From Actinomyces sp. S6-Spd3 (lineage in GTDB: Bacteria; Actinomycetota; Actinomycetes; Actinomycetales; Actinomycetaceae), in contig NZ_JRMV01000275.1 of the NCBI RefSeq assembly GCF_000758755.1, forward strand, positions 1-64,000: 64,000 nucleotides of DNA. The letters run 5' to 3'. The notes under the pieces are model-generated. The model worked only from the letters and a program-made list of their open reading frames with translations. It made no database searches and was not told the origin of the DNA. Position numbers and translations under genes: made by a program. Below, in pieces: positions 53,763 through 63,237 of the stretch. Position 1 is the stretch's first letter, and the number at the start of each line of letters is the position of its first letter.

Positions 53763-54851
53763 CTAGACCGAGGCAACAAGCATTCCTCCGCGGCAGATCT
53801 GCGTCGGATGAAGAAGAGCGTCAACCGAGCGTGAGGGGCATTGCTCATAAATCATCAGATCTGCGATCCCGCCAAGAAAACCCGCAGTGGATCTTAGATA
53901 CTGTCGAGCCTTGAGCGTTGCACGCGACAGGATCTCATCGGCTGGAACTCCCAAGTTCGCCCATGCGTCAAGCTCACCGCGAATACTCCCAGGTTCTTGA
54001 TAACCGCCGGTATCACTTGCCGGCAAAATCGTTATCCCCGAGTCGAAAAGAAGCTGCGCCTGTTCATATCGATTCTTCGATAGCCCCTTCATCGTCGCCG
54101 AGTAACGCGGATACTTGATGCGGCTCTGCTCGGCAAACTCCCCAAAAAGCTCGCGTTGCAGCATAGTGACTGACACTGCTACGCCCCGGGAACATGCCTC
54201 CGCAATCTGGTCGCGATCCATTCCGCTGGCGTGTTCAATATTGTCCACTCCAGCTTCTAAGAGATCATCAATGACGCGATGAGAAAAGGCGTGAACAGCG
54301 ACGCGGCCACCTGACTCGTGCACCGCCGCGACGGCCTCGACAAGCGCACCGCGAGGCCACAAAGGCTCAAGATCCGCGTCCCTTCCCCTACTGCGATCGA
54401 TCCAGTCCCCCACGATCTTCACCCAGCCGTCGCCACGTGCCAGTTCTTCAAGCGCAACCGCAGTAAGATCCCTGGCATCCTCAACCTCGCGAGCAAGGCC
54501 TCGAATATAGCGCTTGGGGCGAGCGATGTGACGACCGCATCGAATAAGGACTGGTAGACCAGCCTCGCCTTGAACCCACGAGGTATCGACGGGAGAACCG
54601 CAATCACGTAGAAGTGTCACGCCCGCACTGAGCTCAGTGCGAAGCTGTCCACGCTGTTCATCTGCACTCAGAACGCGGGCACCGTGACCGACACCGATGT
54701 GACAGTGCGCATCGACGAGGCCGGGGGTCGCCCACCCGCGTACAACCTGTGCTCCTCGCGGAATAGTATCAACGGACGAAATGACCGGAGCAAGGGCCCA
54801 CACACCGCGAACCCAACCCGATTCGGTCAATAAGTGCCCGTCAAAATACAT
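53763..54851 (-). CDS. Amidohydrolase-family metal-dependent hydrolase
   Basis: The 362-residue TIM-barrel protein has the metal motif VDAHCHIG (HxH near 50), a lysine in GWVKIVGDWID, His residues in VAVHAFSHR and NIEHASG, and the catalytic Asp in PASDTGGY (near 290). Together these place it in the amidohydrolase superfamily, near imidazolonepropionase-like and prolidase-like enzymes. The substrate is unknown. Its ATG overlaps the ffh stop by one base (TGATG), so it is made with Ffh; the functional link is unclear and may be incidental. Confidence 0.85.
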   Translation of the reverse strand: MYFDGHLLTESGWVRGVWALAPVISSVDTIPRGAQVVRGWATPGLVDAHCHIGVGHGARVLSADEQRGQLRTELSAGVTLLRDCGSPVDTSWVQGEAGLPVLIRCGRHIARPKRYIRGLAREVEDARDLTAVALEELARGDGWVKIVGDWIDRSRGRDADLEPLWPRGALVEAVAAVHESGGRVAVHAFSHRVIDDLLEAGVDNIEHASGMDRDQIAEACSRGVAVSVTMLQRELFGEFAEQSRIKYPRYSATMKGLSKNRYEQAQLLFDSGITILPASDTGGYQEPGSIRGELDAWANLGVPADEILSRATLKARQYLRSTAGFLGGIADLMIYEQCPSRSVDALLHPTQICRGGMLVASV

Positions 54852-56446
54852 CAGGAACGGCCGAGCATTCGACGGATATCTTCAGGAAGATCATCCAAAG
54901 TCGGGCGAGGGCCTTCTTGCGGGGCTTCACTCACACCAAAAGCCGAACCCGAGGGCGCACTTGAACGCTGTTCGGGAGGAAGCAGGGCCTCGAGTTCTTG
55001 CTGACGACGCTTTGCAGGGTTACCACTACGTGCCTTCTTGGCCACGCGTGCTCGCTGAGCACGGTCCTTACGAGCTTGCGCCTTCTGCTTTGCTTTTCCG
55101 CCGCTTCCGGGCATGGATCCCATTCCGGGCATTCCTCCCGGTCCCATCTGCCCCATTTGCCCCATCATGGTCTTCGCGGCTTCAAAACGCTTGACCAGAT
55201 TATTGACCTCAGCAACCGTGACGCCAGAACCGCGAGCAATACGAGCACGGCGTGAGCCGTTGAGAATCGAAACATCTGCGCGTTCGGCGGGGGTCATCGA
55301 GCGAACAATCGCCTCGACGCGGTTCACCTCGCGTTCATCGAAGTTCTCAAGCTGATCACGCATCTGGGCCATTCCGGGAATCATTCCCAGAACCTTCTTC
55401 ATTGAACCCAGCTTGCGGACCTGTTGGAGCTGGCTGAGGAAGTCGTCCAAGGTGAGTTCACCGGACATGGCCTTCTTGGCCATCTTCTCTGCTTCTTCAG
55501 CATCGAGGCGCTTTTCTGCCTGCTCGATGAGCGTCATGATGTCGCCCATATCGAGGATACGGCTGGCCATGCGATCTGCATGGAAACGCTCGAAGTCATC
55601 CAAGCCTTCGCCCGTTGAAGCAAAGAGGATGGGCGCACCCGTCACGCCTCGGACAGAGAGCGCAGCACCGCCTCGGGCATCACCATCGAGTTTGGAAAGA
55701 ACAACGCCCGTAAAGCCCACACCGTCACGGAAAGCAGTCGCCGTATTAACAGCGTCCTGACCGATCATCGCGTCTAGGACAAACATGACTTCGTGGGGGT
55801 TGACGGCCTCGCGAATGGCAATGGCCTGGGCCATCATTTCTTCGTCAACGCCCAAGCGACCCGCGGTATCAACGATCACAACGTTGATACCGTTCGTAAT
55901 CGCATAGTCAAGGCCCGAGCGAGCTACTTGAACCGGATCGCCGACACCATTACCGGGCTGTGGCGCCCACACTTGAACGCCCGCACGCTCACCAACGATT
56001 TGCAGCTGACCAACCGCATTGGGGCGCTGGAGGTCCGAAGCAACGAGCAAGACAGACTTGCCTTCTTCGCGCAGCCACTTTCCAAGCTTTCCGGCCAAAG
56101 TCGTCTTACCTGCACCCTGCAAACCAGCGAGCATGAAGACTGTGGGGCCACGCTGAGCGAAGTGGAGTTCTCGGGTTTCGCCACCAAGAATCTCGACCAG
56201 TTCGTCGTGAACGATTCGAACGACTTGCTGACCAGGATTGAGGGCACGAGAGCGGGCCGCTCCATAGGCCTTCTGGCGGACCTGCGTCGTGAACTCGCGA
56301 ACAACGGGCAGCGCGACGTCGGCGTCCAAGAGTGCGCGTCGAATCTCGCTGATGGTCTGATCAACATCAGACTCGGTCAATACACCGCGCGAACGCAGCC
56401 TCTTAAAAGACGCTGTCAAACGATCAGACAGATCCGAGAAAGCCAC
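54851..56446 (-). CDS. ffh: Signal recognition particle protein Ffh
   Basis: Ffh binds signal peptides and 4.5S RNA and delivers ribosomes to FtsY. The 531-residue protein has the N domain (1-90), the GTPase with GLQGAGKTTLAGKLG (near 108), VDTAGRLGVDEEMM, LSKLDGDARGGAAL and a methionine-rich M domain (from about 325), with a Gly/Met-rich segment and a basic end. The start is GTG 56446 with GAGGAG upstream. It follows ftsY by 57 bases. Confidence 0.96.
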   Translation of the reverse strand: MAFSDLSDRLTASFKRLRSRGVLTESDVDQTISEIRRALLDADVALPVVREFTTQVRQKAYGAARSRALNPGQQVVRIVHDELVEILGGETRELHFAQRGPTVFMLAGLQGAGKTTLAGKLGKWLREEGKSVLLVASDLQRPNAVGQLQIVGERAGVQVWAPQPGNGVGDPVQVARSGLDYAITNGINVVIVDTAGRLGVDEEMMAQAIAIREAVNPHEVMFVLDAMIGQDAVNTATAFRDGVGFTGVVLSKLDGDARGGAALSVRGVTGAPILFASTGEGLDDFERFHADRMASRILDMGDIMTLIEQAEKRLDAEEAEKMAKKAMSGELTLDDFLSQLQQVRKLGSMKKVLGMIPGMAQMRDQLENFDEREVNRVEAIVRSMTPAERADVSILNGSRRARIARGSGVTVAEVNNLVKRFEAAKTMMGQMGQMGPGGMPGMGSMPGSGGKAKQKAQARKDRAQRARVAKKARSGNPAKRRQQELEALLPPEQRSSAPSGSAFGVSEAPQEGPRPTLDDLPEDIRRMLGRS

Positions 56447-56503
56447 TGTGACTACTCCTCACGAGCACAAAAATACAGAACCAGGTTTTAAGGGTAGTGG
56501 GTT

Positions 56504-57751
56504 CTAGCCCACGATCGCATCAACAAACGAGTTCGGGTCGAAAGGTGCGAGGTCGTCTGGGCCTTCTCCAAGCCCGACAAACTTCACAGGAACGCCCAGA
56601 GTGCGCTGGACAGAAACGACGATTCCGCCCTTCGCTGAGCCATCAAGCTTCGACAAGACAATGCCCGTTACCCCTGCAACCTCAGCAAACACTTCTGCCT
56701 GTCGCAAGCCGTTTTGACCGGTAGTTGCGTCCAAGACCAAAAGAACTTCGCTCACGGGCGCGTGCTTTTCCATCACGCGCTTAACCTTGCCAAGTTCATC
56801 CATGAGCGCAGACTTCGTTTGAAGTCGACCAGCCGTATCCACCATGACGATGTCACAGCCTCGACGAATGCCTTCTTCAACCGATTCAAAAGCAACTGAT
56901 GCGGGATCCGCTCCCTCACGCTCAGAACGGACAACGCCAACACCCACGCGACTTCCCCAGGTTTCAAGCTGATCGGCAGCAGCTGCACGGAAAGTATCAG
57001 CCGCACCAAGGAGAACTTCGTGTCCCTCAGCGCGGAAAATACGCGCCATCTTTCCGGTCGTCGTGGTTTTACCGGTACCGTTCACGCCCACCATCAAAAT
57101 CGTTGCTGGGACTCGAACACCGTCGACGTCGCGGACACCGAGGTTGACGGAGCGGTCCATGTCTGGCCCAACAAGCTTGAGCAGTTCTTCGCGCAAGAGA
57201 GCACGAACGACCTGCGGATCCGAGGTATTTTCAACCTTGACGCGCGTACGGAGAGCCTCCATGAGCTCTTCGGTTGCGTCCAATCCCAAGTCCGCGATCA
57301 GCAGGGAGTCTTCAATCTCTTCCCAATCGGTAGCCGATAGGTCTCCCCTAGACAGAAGGGAAAGTAGGGACTTGCCCAGCGCACCGGAGCGCGCCAGACG
57401 CGCACGGAGGCGTCCCATGCGCGAAGGAATCGACTCGGGAACCTCAACTTCTTGGGCAGGTTCTTCTTCCGAGGCCGAGGCAGGCTCAACGCCCGCGTCC
57501 CCCTCCGCAGCGGTCTCTTCGTCGGCAACCGGCCCGGCGCGAATTTGATCGGAGTCGCCCACCTCGCTTTCACGGGGTTCTTCAGGCGCGGCCTCGGCAG
57601 GCACCTGTGTAGGCGTAGCGGGAGGAAGCTGGGCATCCTTCGGCTTACGCGAGCGCGCGAAGGCAAGAATCGCACCAACGAGCACAACAATGACTCCCAC
57701 CAAAATGATGGGTGCCACCGGGTTATGAACAAAATCCATGAGAGCCTGCAT
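56504..57751 (-). CDS. ftsY: Signal recognition particle receptor FtsY
   Basis: FtsY is the membrane receptor for SRP. The 415-residue protein has an N-terminal membrane helix (PIILVGVIVVLVGAILAFA, near 13-31), an acidic linker (about 40-110), then the NG GTPase domain: VGVNGTGKTTTTGKMA (near 222), VDTAGRLQTKSALMDEL, LDATTGQNGLRQAEVF and LSKLDGSAKGG. AGGAAAG precedes the ATG. It lies in smc - small membrane protein - ftsY - ffh, a conserved order. Confidence 0.96.
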   Translation of the reverse strand: MQALMDFVHNPVAPIILVGVIVVLVGAILAFARSRKPKDAQLPPATPTQVPAEAAPEEPRESEVGDSDQIRAGPVADEETAAEGDAGVEPASASEEEPAQEVEVPESIPSRMGRLRARLARSGALGKSLLSLLSRGDLSATDWEEIEDSLLIADLGLDATEELMEALRTRVKVENTSDPQVVRALLREELLKLVGPDMDRSVNLGVRDVDGVRVPATILMVGVNGTGKTTTTGKMARIFRAEGHEVLLGAADTFRAAAADQLETWGSRVGVGVVRSEREGADPASVAFESVEEGIRRGCDIVMVDTAGRLQTKSALMDELGKVKRVMEKHAPVSEVLLVLDATTGQNGLRQAEVFAEVAGVTGIVLSKLDGSAKGGIVVSVQRTLGVPVKFVGLGEGPDDLAPFDPNSFVDAIVG

Positions 57752-57779
57752 GGGTCAATCTTTCCTCAGGTCTTCCTTT

Positions 57780-58169
57780 TTAGGCTTTTTCTGTCGGCGC
57801 AACGTCGCTGGAGGCACCGCTTTGCGATTCTCCTTGCTGGCGAGGGCGAGACTTCGCGTGAGAGCCTCGACGGCTTGCAATGTCTTCAATACGTTCGGTC
57901 ATTGCTTCAACAGCCTCGAAACCAGGGAGGCCATCGGCAACCATGTAACCGCGAGAACTACGAGAGCTATCAAGCACGTTTCTCATATTCTCTTCACGGA
58001 CGCTGATCTCGGGAATCTGGGTCGGAATCTCTTGGCTGGATTGACTCTTCAAATGGTCTTTCCATTGATCAGCACTACGCCTGTGCAGGGCGAAGCCCAA
58101 GATGACCGCTGAGGCAATAGCAAGCATGACGATCATGGTGACGATGTAGACCGCAATTCCTTCAATCAT
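57780..58169 (-). CDS. Hypothetical single-pass membrane protein
   Basis: The 129-residue protein has one N-terminal membrane helix (IEGIAVYIVTMIVMLAIASAV region, residues 3-28) followed by a polar, largely disordered tail rich in Ser, Arg and Gln. I do not recognise a family. It is a plausible real gene: it sits between smc and ftsY on the same strand, 28 bases from ftsY, with GGGAAAG before the ATG. Confidence 0.7.
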   Translation of the reverse strand: MIEGIAVYIVTMIVMLAIASAVILGFALHRRSADQWKDHLKSQSSQEIPTQIPEISVREENMRNVLDSSRSSRGYMVADGLPGFEAVEAMTERIEDIASRRGSHAKSRPRQQGESQSGASSDVAPTEKA

Positions 58170-58214
58170 GTCTTAACTTTCCCATCAGTGACGCAGCTAT
58201 GCCAAGTGCACGCC

Positions 58215-61200
58215 CTATTCATTCAGGCGTTGAGAGACCACGCGAGTCACACCGTCCCTCATGGTGACGCCGTACAGAGCGTCAGCGATTTCCATTGTTC
58301 GCTTCTGGTGTGTAATCACAATCAGCTGCGAGGTCGCGCGCAATTCTTTGAAGATCTCCAGCAAGCGCGAGAGATTAATGTCATCCAAGGCCGCCTCAAC
58401 CTCGTCCATCACATAGAAGGGAGAGGGGCGAGCCTTAAAGATCGCAACGAGGAAAGCTAAGGCAGCAAGAGAACGCTCGCCGCCAGAGAGGAGCGAGAGG
58501 CGTTTGACTTTCTTGCCAGCAGGTCGGGCCTCAATTTCGATCCCCGTATCGAGCATCGAATCGGGATCAGTCAAGACAAGATGGCCCTCTCCACCTGGGA
58601 AGAGAACATTGAAAGTGTGTTCAAAGTGCTTCGCTGTGTCCTTCCATGCATCTTCGAAGGCTTCTTGAACCAGGCGATCGACATCTTCGACGATATGGAG
58701 AAGATCCGCCTTAGATTTTTTGAGGTCGTGTACTTGGGCGACAAGGAATTCGTGCCGCTTAGCCAAAGCCGCATGTTCTTCCAAAGCAAGAGGATTGACG
58801 CGGCCCAGTTTCTCGAGTTCTTTGAGGGCTTGATCAAGGACCTTGACCTGTTCTTCGCGTACATAGGGCCGTGAAGGCACAGAATCTTCTGTTTCTTGGG
58901 CAGGCTGTCCTTCCTCATTCGATTCAACGTCCTTAGGGCTGACCTGGTTGAGTGCGTCCTCGGTGAGGATGGGGACTAGGTTATGCGGACCATAGTGCTC
59001 GATCAGGTCATCTGCTTCCATGGAGATTTCCTCCAAAGAACGCCCCTCAAGTTGCTCGACACGCATCCGTAATTCCGCGCGCAGAATCTGAGCCTGTTGG
59101 GAGGCAAGCGTGAGCTCAGAAATTTGAGCGCGAACGGCATCGAGTTGAGCGCGAACTCCCGCGAGTTTCTCCGAATCTTCACGCCGCGCCACTTCGATGG
59201 CGTCGCGGCGTCCCTTTGCCGCGGCAACTGCCCTTTGCGCATATTCGAAGCCCCGCTGTGCCTCTTCTAGAACGCTTTGAGCACGTGCGAGTTCACGCTT
59301 GCGGCGTTCTTCCCTGCGCTGGTAGGCAATCCTTTCCTCGCGACTACGGGCAGCGGCCTGTCGAAGATTACGGGCGCGCGAGGCTGCGCCTCGTGATTCT
59401 TCTTCTGCTGCACGCAAAGCAAGGCGCGCCTGCGTCTCTTCTTCCCGTGCCGCGCGCGCTGCAGCTGCACGTTCTTCGGCGAGGCGAGTCGCGGCCTCGA
59501 GATCAACATCGGGAGCTTCAAGTGCGCCGGTTCGCGCACGTTCCTGCGCATTTTCGTGGGCAATGCGCGCGTGCTCAAGTTGTTCTTCGGCGCGTTTCAG
59601 GGTCTCTTCGGCACGCGTTGTTTCCGCGTGAGCGGCACGAGCGCCGCTGTGAACGCGAGCCGCCTCCTGTGCGATCTTCGCTTGACGTGCGTCCTCTTCA
59701 CGAAGCGCCTTGAGTGCGTCATTTGCTCCACGCACAGCTTGGTCCAGAGCAGCGTTGGCTTCACTCAGTTGCTCTTGAGCATCACTTTCCCGCTTTAATG
59801 CTTCCGCGGCAGCCGCCGCTGCTTCCTCATACTGTGCCCGCAAGGCAAGGGGTGAAGCGCTCTCCTCCCCCGCTACCAGCACGGATGAATTCGTCATGAG
59901 GTCCCCGCGCGCAGTTGCTACGCACTCAATTTCTGGGCGGACAATAGCAATTCGCGCTTCTTCAATGGTCTGCGACACCCACGCACCGTCAAGGAGCACA
60001 TCGAGGAGAGCAGAAAAACGCTCCGAGGTGACGGCGTCTCTGGCCCATTTGCCCGGAATTCCCTCAAGTTGGGCCGGCTTGCGGTTAGTCGCCGCGCAAT
60101 CTGCGATGAGAAAACGGACTTGTCCCTGGCCGCGCTCGTCGGCATCGCGAACGTTCTCCCAGGCGTGCTCGTGTGTATCCATCACCAAGGCGTCCGAGAA
60201 GGGGAAAAGCAGCTGAGCAATTGCATTCTCATATCCGGCATCGACATGGACGCCACTGGGCAGATCACCCATCGATCCCTTGGCTTCCATAAACGAGGCG
60301 GTACCGTCGCTGGGAGTGAGAGTTTGAGCGAGTGCATCGCGGCGCGCTTCCCAACGTGCGCGTTCAGCTCGAGCGTCGCGTTCACGTGCAAGCAGCGCAT
60401 CGACCTTCTCGCGTGCTTCTTCTCGAGTTTTTTGTGCAGCGTTGAGTGCTTTCGAGGCGAGTGAATCGTTGCTGGGATGATCTTCCGAATAGGCTTGCGC
60501 CTCCTGAGCGGCCTTCGCCTCACGCTCTCGGGCCGCGTCTACCTGGGTCTTTGCGCGCTTTGCTTCCGCCTGGGCGGCATCAAAGCGTGACGATGCCGAG
60601 GCAAGACCCGCACTGAGGCGCGCACTGGCCTCGCGATAGTCGGCGAGAAGTCGGTTTGCTTGTGCCAAGGCACGCTGGGCCTCGTCATCGAGGCGTTCGG
60701 CTTCGCCGCGAAGACGAAGAGCTTCGTCGACTCGACTCTGGGCGCTTTGAACTCGTTGAAGAATCTGTGCATCCTCGTGGCTGGCGGCTTGTGCTCGTTC
60801 ATCCAAGGATGCGGGGTCTTCGGTTTGAGGGGCCAATTCCGGTTGGGAATGAGTCAACACACGCTCACGAGCGATCGTCATGGTGGCATCGAGACGCTGG
60901 GCAATTGCAGTGAGCGATTGCCATTCTTCCATTGCCTGTGCGACCTGCGGGTGCCGGAGGCGCTCCTCTTCTTCCAGGCGTCGAATATCGGCGCTCCTGA
61001 GTGTTTCTTCTTCTTGCAGATGTGCTAGGCGCTCATGCTGGACGTCAGCATCATCAGATCCGCGCTGAAGCCGATCTCGAGCAATCATCAGATCATCGGC
61101 AAGAAGACGCGCTTTTGCGTCGCGTACACGCGCCTGAATGAGCGAGGCTCGACGTGCAATCTTCGCTTGGCGCGCAAGAGGACGCAGCTGACGCTCGATT

Positions 61201-61790
61201 TCTGAGGTGAGGTCGAGGACCCGGACCAAGTTTTGATCCATATCCCCTAGTTTTTTCAATGCGCGTTCTTTTCGCCTGCGGTGCTTGAGAACCCCCGCAG
61301 CCTCTTCAATGAAACCGCGGCGTTCTTCCGGCGTTGACGACAAGATCGTGTCGAGCTGCCCTTGCCCGACAATGACGTGCATTTGACGGCCCATACCGGT
61401 ATCAGAAAGCAATTCTTGGATATCCAGGAGCCTGGCCGGAGTTCCATTAATTGCGTATTCGCTGCCACCGCCTCGGAAAAGAGTGCGACTGATGGTGACT
61501 TCGGAGTAGTCGATGGGAAGGAGGCCGTCACTGTTGTCGATGGTTAAGTCAACCTGTGCTCGTCCCAAGGGTGCGCGACCTGATGTTCCGGCAAAAATGA
61601 CGTCAGCCATATTCGCGCCGCGAAGCGTTTTAGCACCTTGCTCACCCATCACCCACGCTAAAGCGTCGACGACATTGGACTTTCCAGAACCGTTCGGACC
61701 AACCACACAGGTGATCCCGGGTTCCAGACGTAGAGTCGTTGCACTTGCGAAGGATTTGAATCCTCTCAGTGAAAGTGTTTTAAGGTGCAC
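58215..61790 (-). CDS. smc: Chromosome segregation protein SMC
   Basis: SMC condenses and segregates chromosomes with ScpA and ScpB. The 1191-residue protein has Walker A in VGPNGSGKSNVVDALAW (near 31), two long coiled-coil arms, a hinge at about 500-650 (SGVHVDAGYENAI), the ABC signature LSLLSGGERSLAALAF (near 1095) and Walker B YVMDEVEAALDD. The second arm shows acidic linkers (around 955-975). GTG 61790 is the start, with a weak ribosome binding site. dhaM lies 45 bases upstream on the same strand. Confidence 0.96.
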   Translation of the reverse strand: MHLKTLSLRGFKSFASATTLRLEPGITCVVGPNGSGKSNVVDALAWVMGEQGAKTLRGANMADVIFAGTSGRAPLGRAQVDLTIDNSDGLLPIDYSEVTISRTLFRGGGSEYAINGTPARLLDIQELLSDTGMGRQMHVIVGQGQLDTILSSTPEERRGFIEEAAGVLKHRRRKERALKKLGDMDQNLVRVLDLTSEIERQLRPLARQAKIARRASLIQARVRDAKARLLADDLMIARDRLQRGSDDADVQHERLAHLQEEETLRSADIRRLEEEERLRHPQVAQAMEEWQSLTAIAQRLDATMTIARERVLTHSQPELAPQTEDPASLDERAQAASHEDAQILQRVQSAQSRVDEALRLRGEAERLDDEAQRALAQANRLLADYREASARLSAGLASASSRFDAAQAEAKRAKTQVDAAREREAKAAQEAQAYSEDHPSNDSLASKALNAAQKTREEAREKVDALLARERDARAERARWEARRDALAQTLTPSDGTASFMEAKGSMGDLPSGVHVDAGYENAIAQLLFPFSDALVMDTHEHAWENVRDADERGQGQVRFLIADCAATNRKPAQLEGIPGKWARDAVTSERFSALLDVLLDGAWVSQTIEEARIAIVRPEIECVATARGDLMTNSSVLVAGEESASPLALRAQYEEAAAAAAEALKRESDAQEQLSEANAALDQAVRGANDALKALREEDARQAKIAQEAARVHSGARAAHAETTRAEETLKRAEEQLEHARIAHENAQERARTGALEAPDVDLEAATRLAEERAAAARAAREEETQARLALRAAEEESRGAASRARNLRQAAARSREERIAYQRREERRKRELARAQSVLEEAQRGFEYAQRAVAAAKGRRDAIEVARREDSEKLAGVRAQLDAVRAQISELTLASQQAQILRAELRMRVEQLEGRSLEEISMEADDLIEHYGPHNLVPILTEDALNQVSPKDVESNEEGQPAQETEDSVPSRPYVREEQVKVLDQALKELEKLGRVNPLALEEHAALAKRHEFLVAQVHDLKKSKADLLHIVEDVDRLVQEAFEDAWKDTAKHFEHTFNVLFPGGEGHLVLTDPDSMLDTGIEIEARPAGKKVKRLSLLSGGERSLAALAFLVAIFKARPSPFYVMDEVEAALDDINLSRLLEIFKELRATSQLIVITHQKRTMEIADALYGVTMRDGVTRVVSQRLNE

Positions 61791-61835
61791 GAATCTAAGC
61801 CTAAAGCTTCCTGAAGATATTCAGCAGAATTTCGA

Positions 61836-62585
61836 TCAACTTCCGTGTCCTTGGAGCATTTCCCGGACGCATCGCATTGCTTCTTCGCGCTCGAGGCCCT
61901 GCGCGCGGACATGGATGTGCTGGCCCTGGCGAACCCCCAAGGACATGAGCTCCAAAACAGAGGAGGCATCAACATCATTGATCCAGACCTGCGCATCCAT
62001 TGGAGCAAGAGCTCGGACAAGAAGTGCGGCAGGACGGGCATGCAGGCCAGCAGGGTCACTGACTGTCATTTCTTCTTCAAGAATCTGCTGCGAGGTAATT
62101 TCAAAAACTCGGGAAGAAGATGGCTCCAGAACAACACTCGTGATTTGCGCAATTTCAGTGCGGGCGCGCTCCGCCAAGTCAATGGCGCTTTGACAGGCAG
62201 CAACCGCGACTTGGGCAAGCCCGCTACCACCGTGGGCTGCGACCGCAGCAGCAACCGTCCCTTCAACCAAGGGGGCAGTCACGCACATGCAATCTTTCGG
62301 GTTACCGCGTAGCTCAAGGACGGTCTGGGCGACCATGGTCGAAGAACCCAAGTCTGTCAGGAGAAGCACACCGCGCCGACACGAGTCGCTACCGGGTTTA
62401 TGAATGCGTGCGAGCGCTCGATCAAGGGCATCTTCGACCTTGCTCATAGACGTGCCTAAACCGCCAGTATCCTCCCCCGCAGCAAGCTCGAAATGGATGT
62501 CGGGAGCCATTTGAGAGGCAAGTTCAACAACGCCTTCAGCAAGTTCCTGACTGTGCGAGATGATCACGAATGCAACACACGCCAT
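61836..62585 (-). CDS. dhaM: DhaM, PTS phosphoryl donor of dihydroxyacetone kinase
   Basis: DhaM passes phosphate from the PTS to DhaL-ADP. In 249 residues there is an EIIA-mannose-like domain (residues 1-135; active His in IISHSQELAEG, GTSMSKVEDAL, LLTDLGSS) and an HPr-like domain (from about 165; phospho-His in GLHARPAALL). The E. coli protein carries a third, enzyme I-like domain, which is absent here. It follows dhaL by nine bases. Cytosolic. Confidence 0.92.
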   Translation of the reverse strand: MACVAFVIISHSQELAEGVVELASQMAPDIHFELAAGEDTGGLGTSMSKVEDALDRALARIHKPGSDSCRRGVLLLTDLGSSTMVAQTVLELRGNPKDCMCVTAPLVEGTVAAAVAAHGGSGLAQVAVAACQSAIDLAERARTEIAQITSVVLEPSSSRVFEITSQQILEEEMTVSDPAGLHARPAALLVRALAPMDAQVWINDVDASSVLELMSLGVRQGQHIHVRAQGLEREEAMRCVREMLQGHGS

Positions 62586-62594
62586 TGTTATGTC

Positions 62595-63236
62595 CTAATC
62601 GTCGGCGGCAGCACGGGCTGCCTGCATGATGATGATTGCTGAAGAAACAGCCCCCGGATCCACGTGTCCGATCGAGCGTTCTCCAAGATAAGACGCACGT
62701 CCTTTGAGCGCCTTCATCCCCTCGGTCAGTGCAGCTCCACGCTGTGCGGCATGCGCAGCGGCTTGCAGTACCTCGTTAACGTTTTTTCCTTGCGAGGCCA
62801 ATTCTCGTGCGATTTGGGCCGCGGGAAGCCATGCGTCGAGCATGGTTTTATCGCCAGCACTTGCATTACCGCGCTGTGAAATTCCTTCTGCAATAGCCTC
62901 ATACAAGACTGTGATCGCCTCACTGTCCGGACAATCAGAATTCTGCGCAAGGGCACGGCCACCTCTGAGAAAACCAGTGCCGTATAGGGGCCCGGAGGCT
63001 CCCCCAACATGAGTCATCAGAGTCTTCGCAACCAAGGTGAGTCCTTCGCACAGCGAATTCCACTCGGAATCTGCGAGGGCGTTCTCAACCTGGGTAAAAC
63101 CACGCGTAATGTTCGTACCGTGGTCACCGTCACCGATTTGACGGTCAAGTTCGGTCAGGCGTTCTTCTTCGCGAAGCAAGGAGGCGGCGCACAGGCGCAT
63201 CCACTGGGTAAACCACTGTGTGTTGATGGTGTTCAT
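62595..63236 (-). CDS. dhaL: Dihydroxyacetone kinase subunit DhaL
   Basis: DhaL carries the ADP cofactor that is rephosphorylated by DhaM and passes phosphate to dihydroxyacetone on DhaK. The 213-residue all-helical protein has the nucleotide/Mg-binding DRQIGDGDHGTNITRGF (near 32), GGASGPLYGTGFLRGG, GDKTMLDAW and the C-terminal RASYLGERSIGHVDPGA. It starts at ATG 63236, two bases after the dhaK stop, with GGAG upstream. The 63275 frame would overlap dhaK by 13 codons. Confidence 0.95.
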   Translation of the reverse strand: MNTINTQWFTQWMRLCAASLLREEERLTELDRQIGDGDHGTNITRGFTQVENALADSEWNSLCEGLTLVAKTLMTHVGGASGPLYGTGFLRGGRALAQNSDCPDSEAITVLYEAIAEGISQRGNASAGDKTMLDAWLPAAQIARELASQGKNVNEVLQAAAHAAQRGAALTEGMKALKGRASYLGERSIGHVDPGAVSSAIIIMQAARAAADD

Positions 63237-63237
63237 T

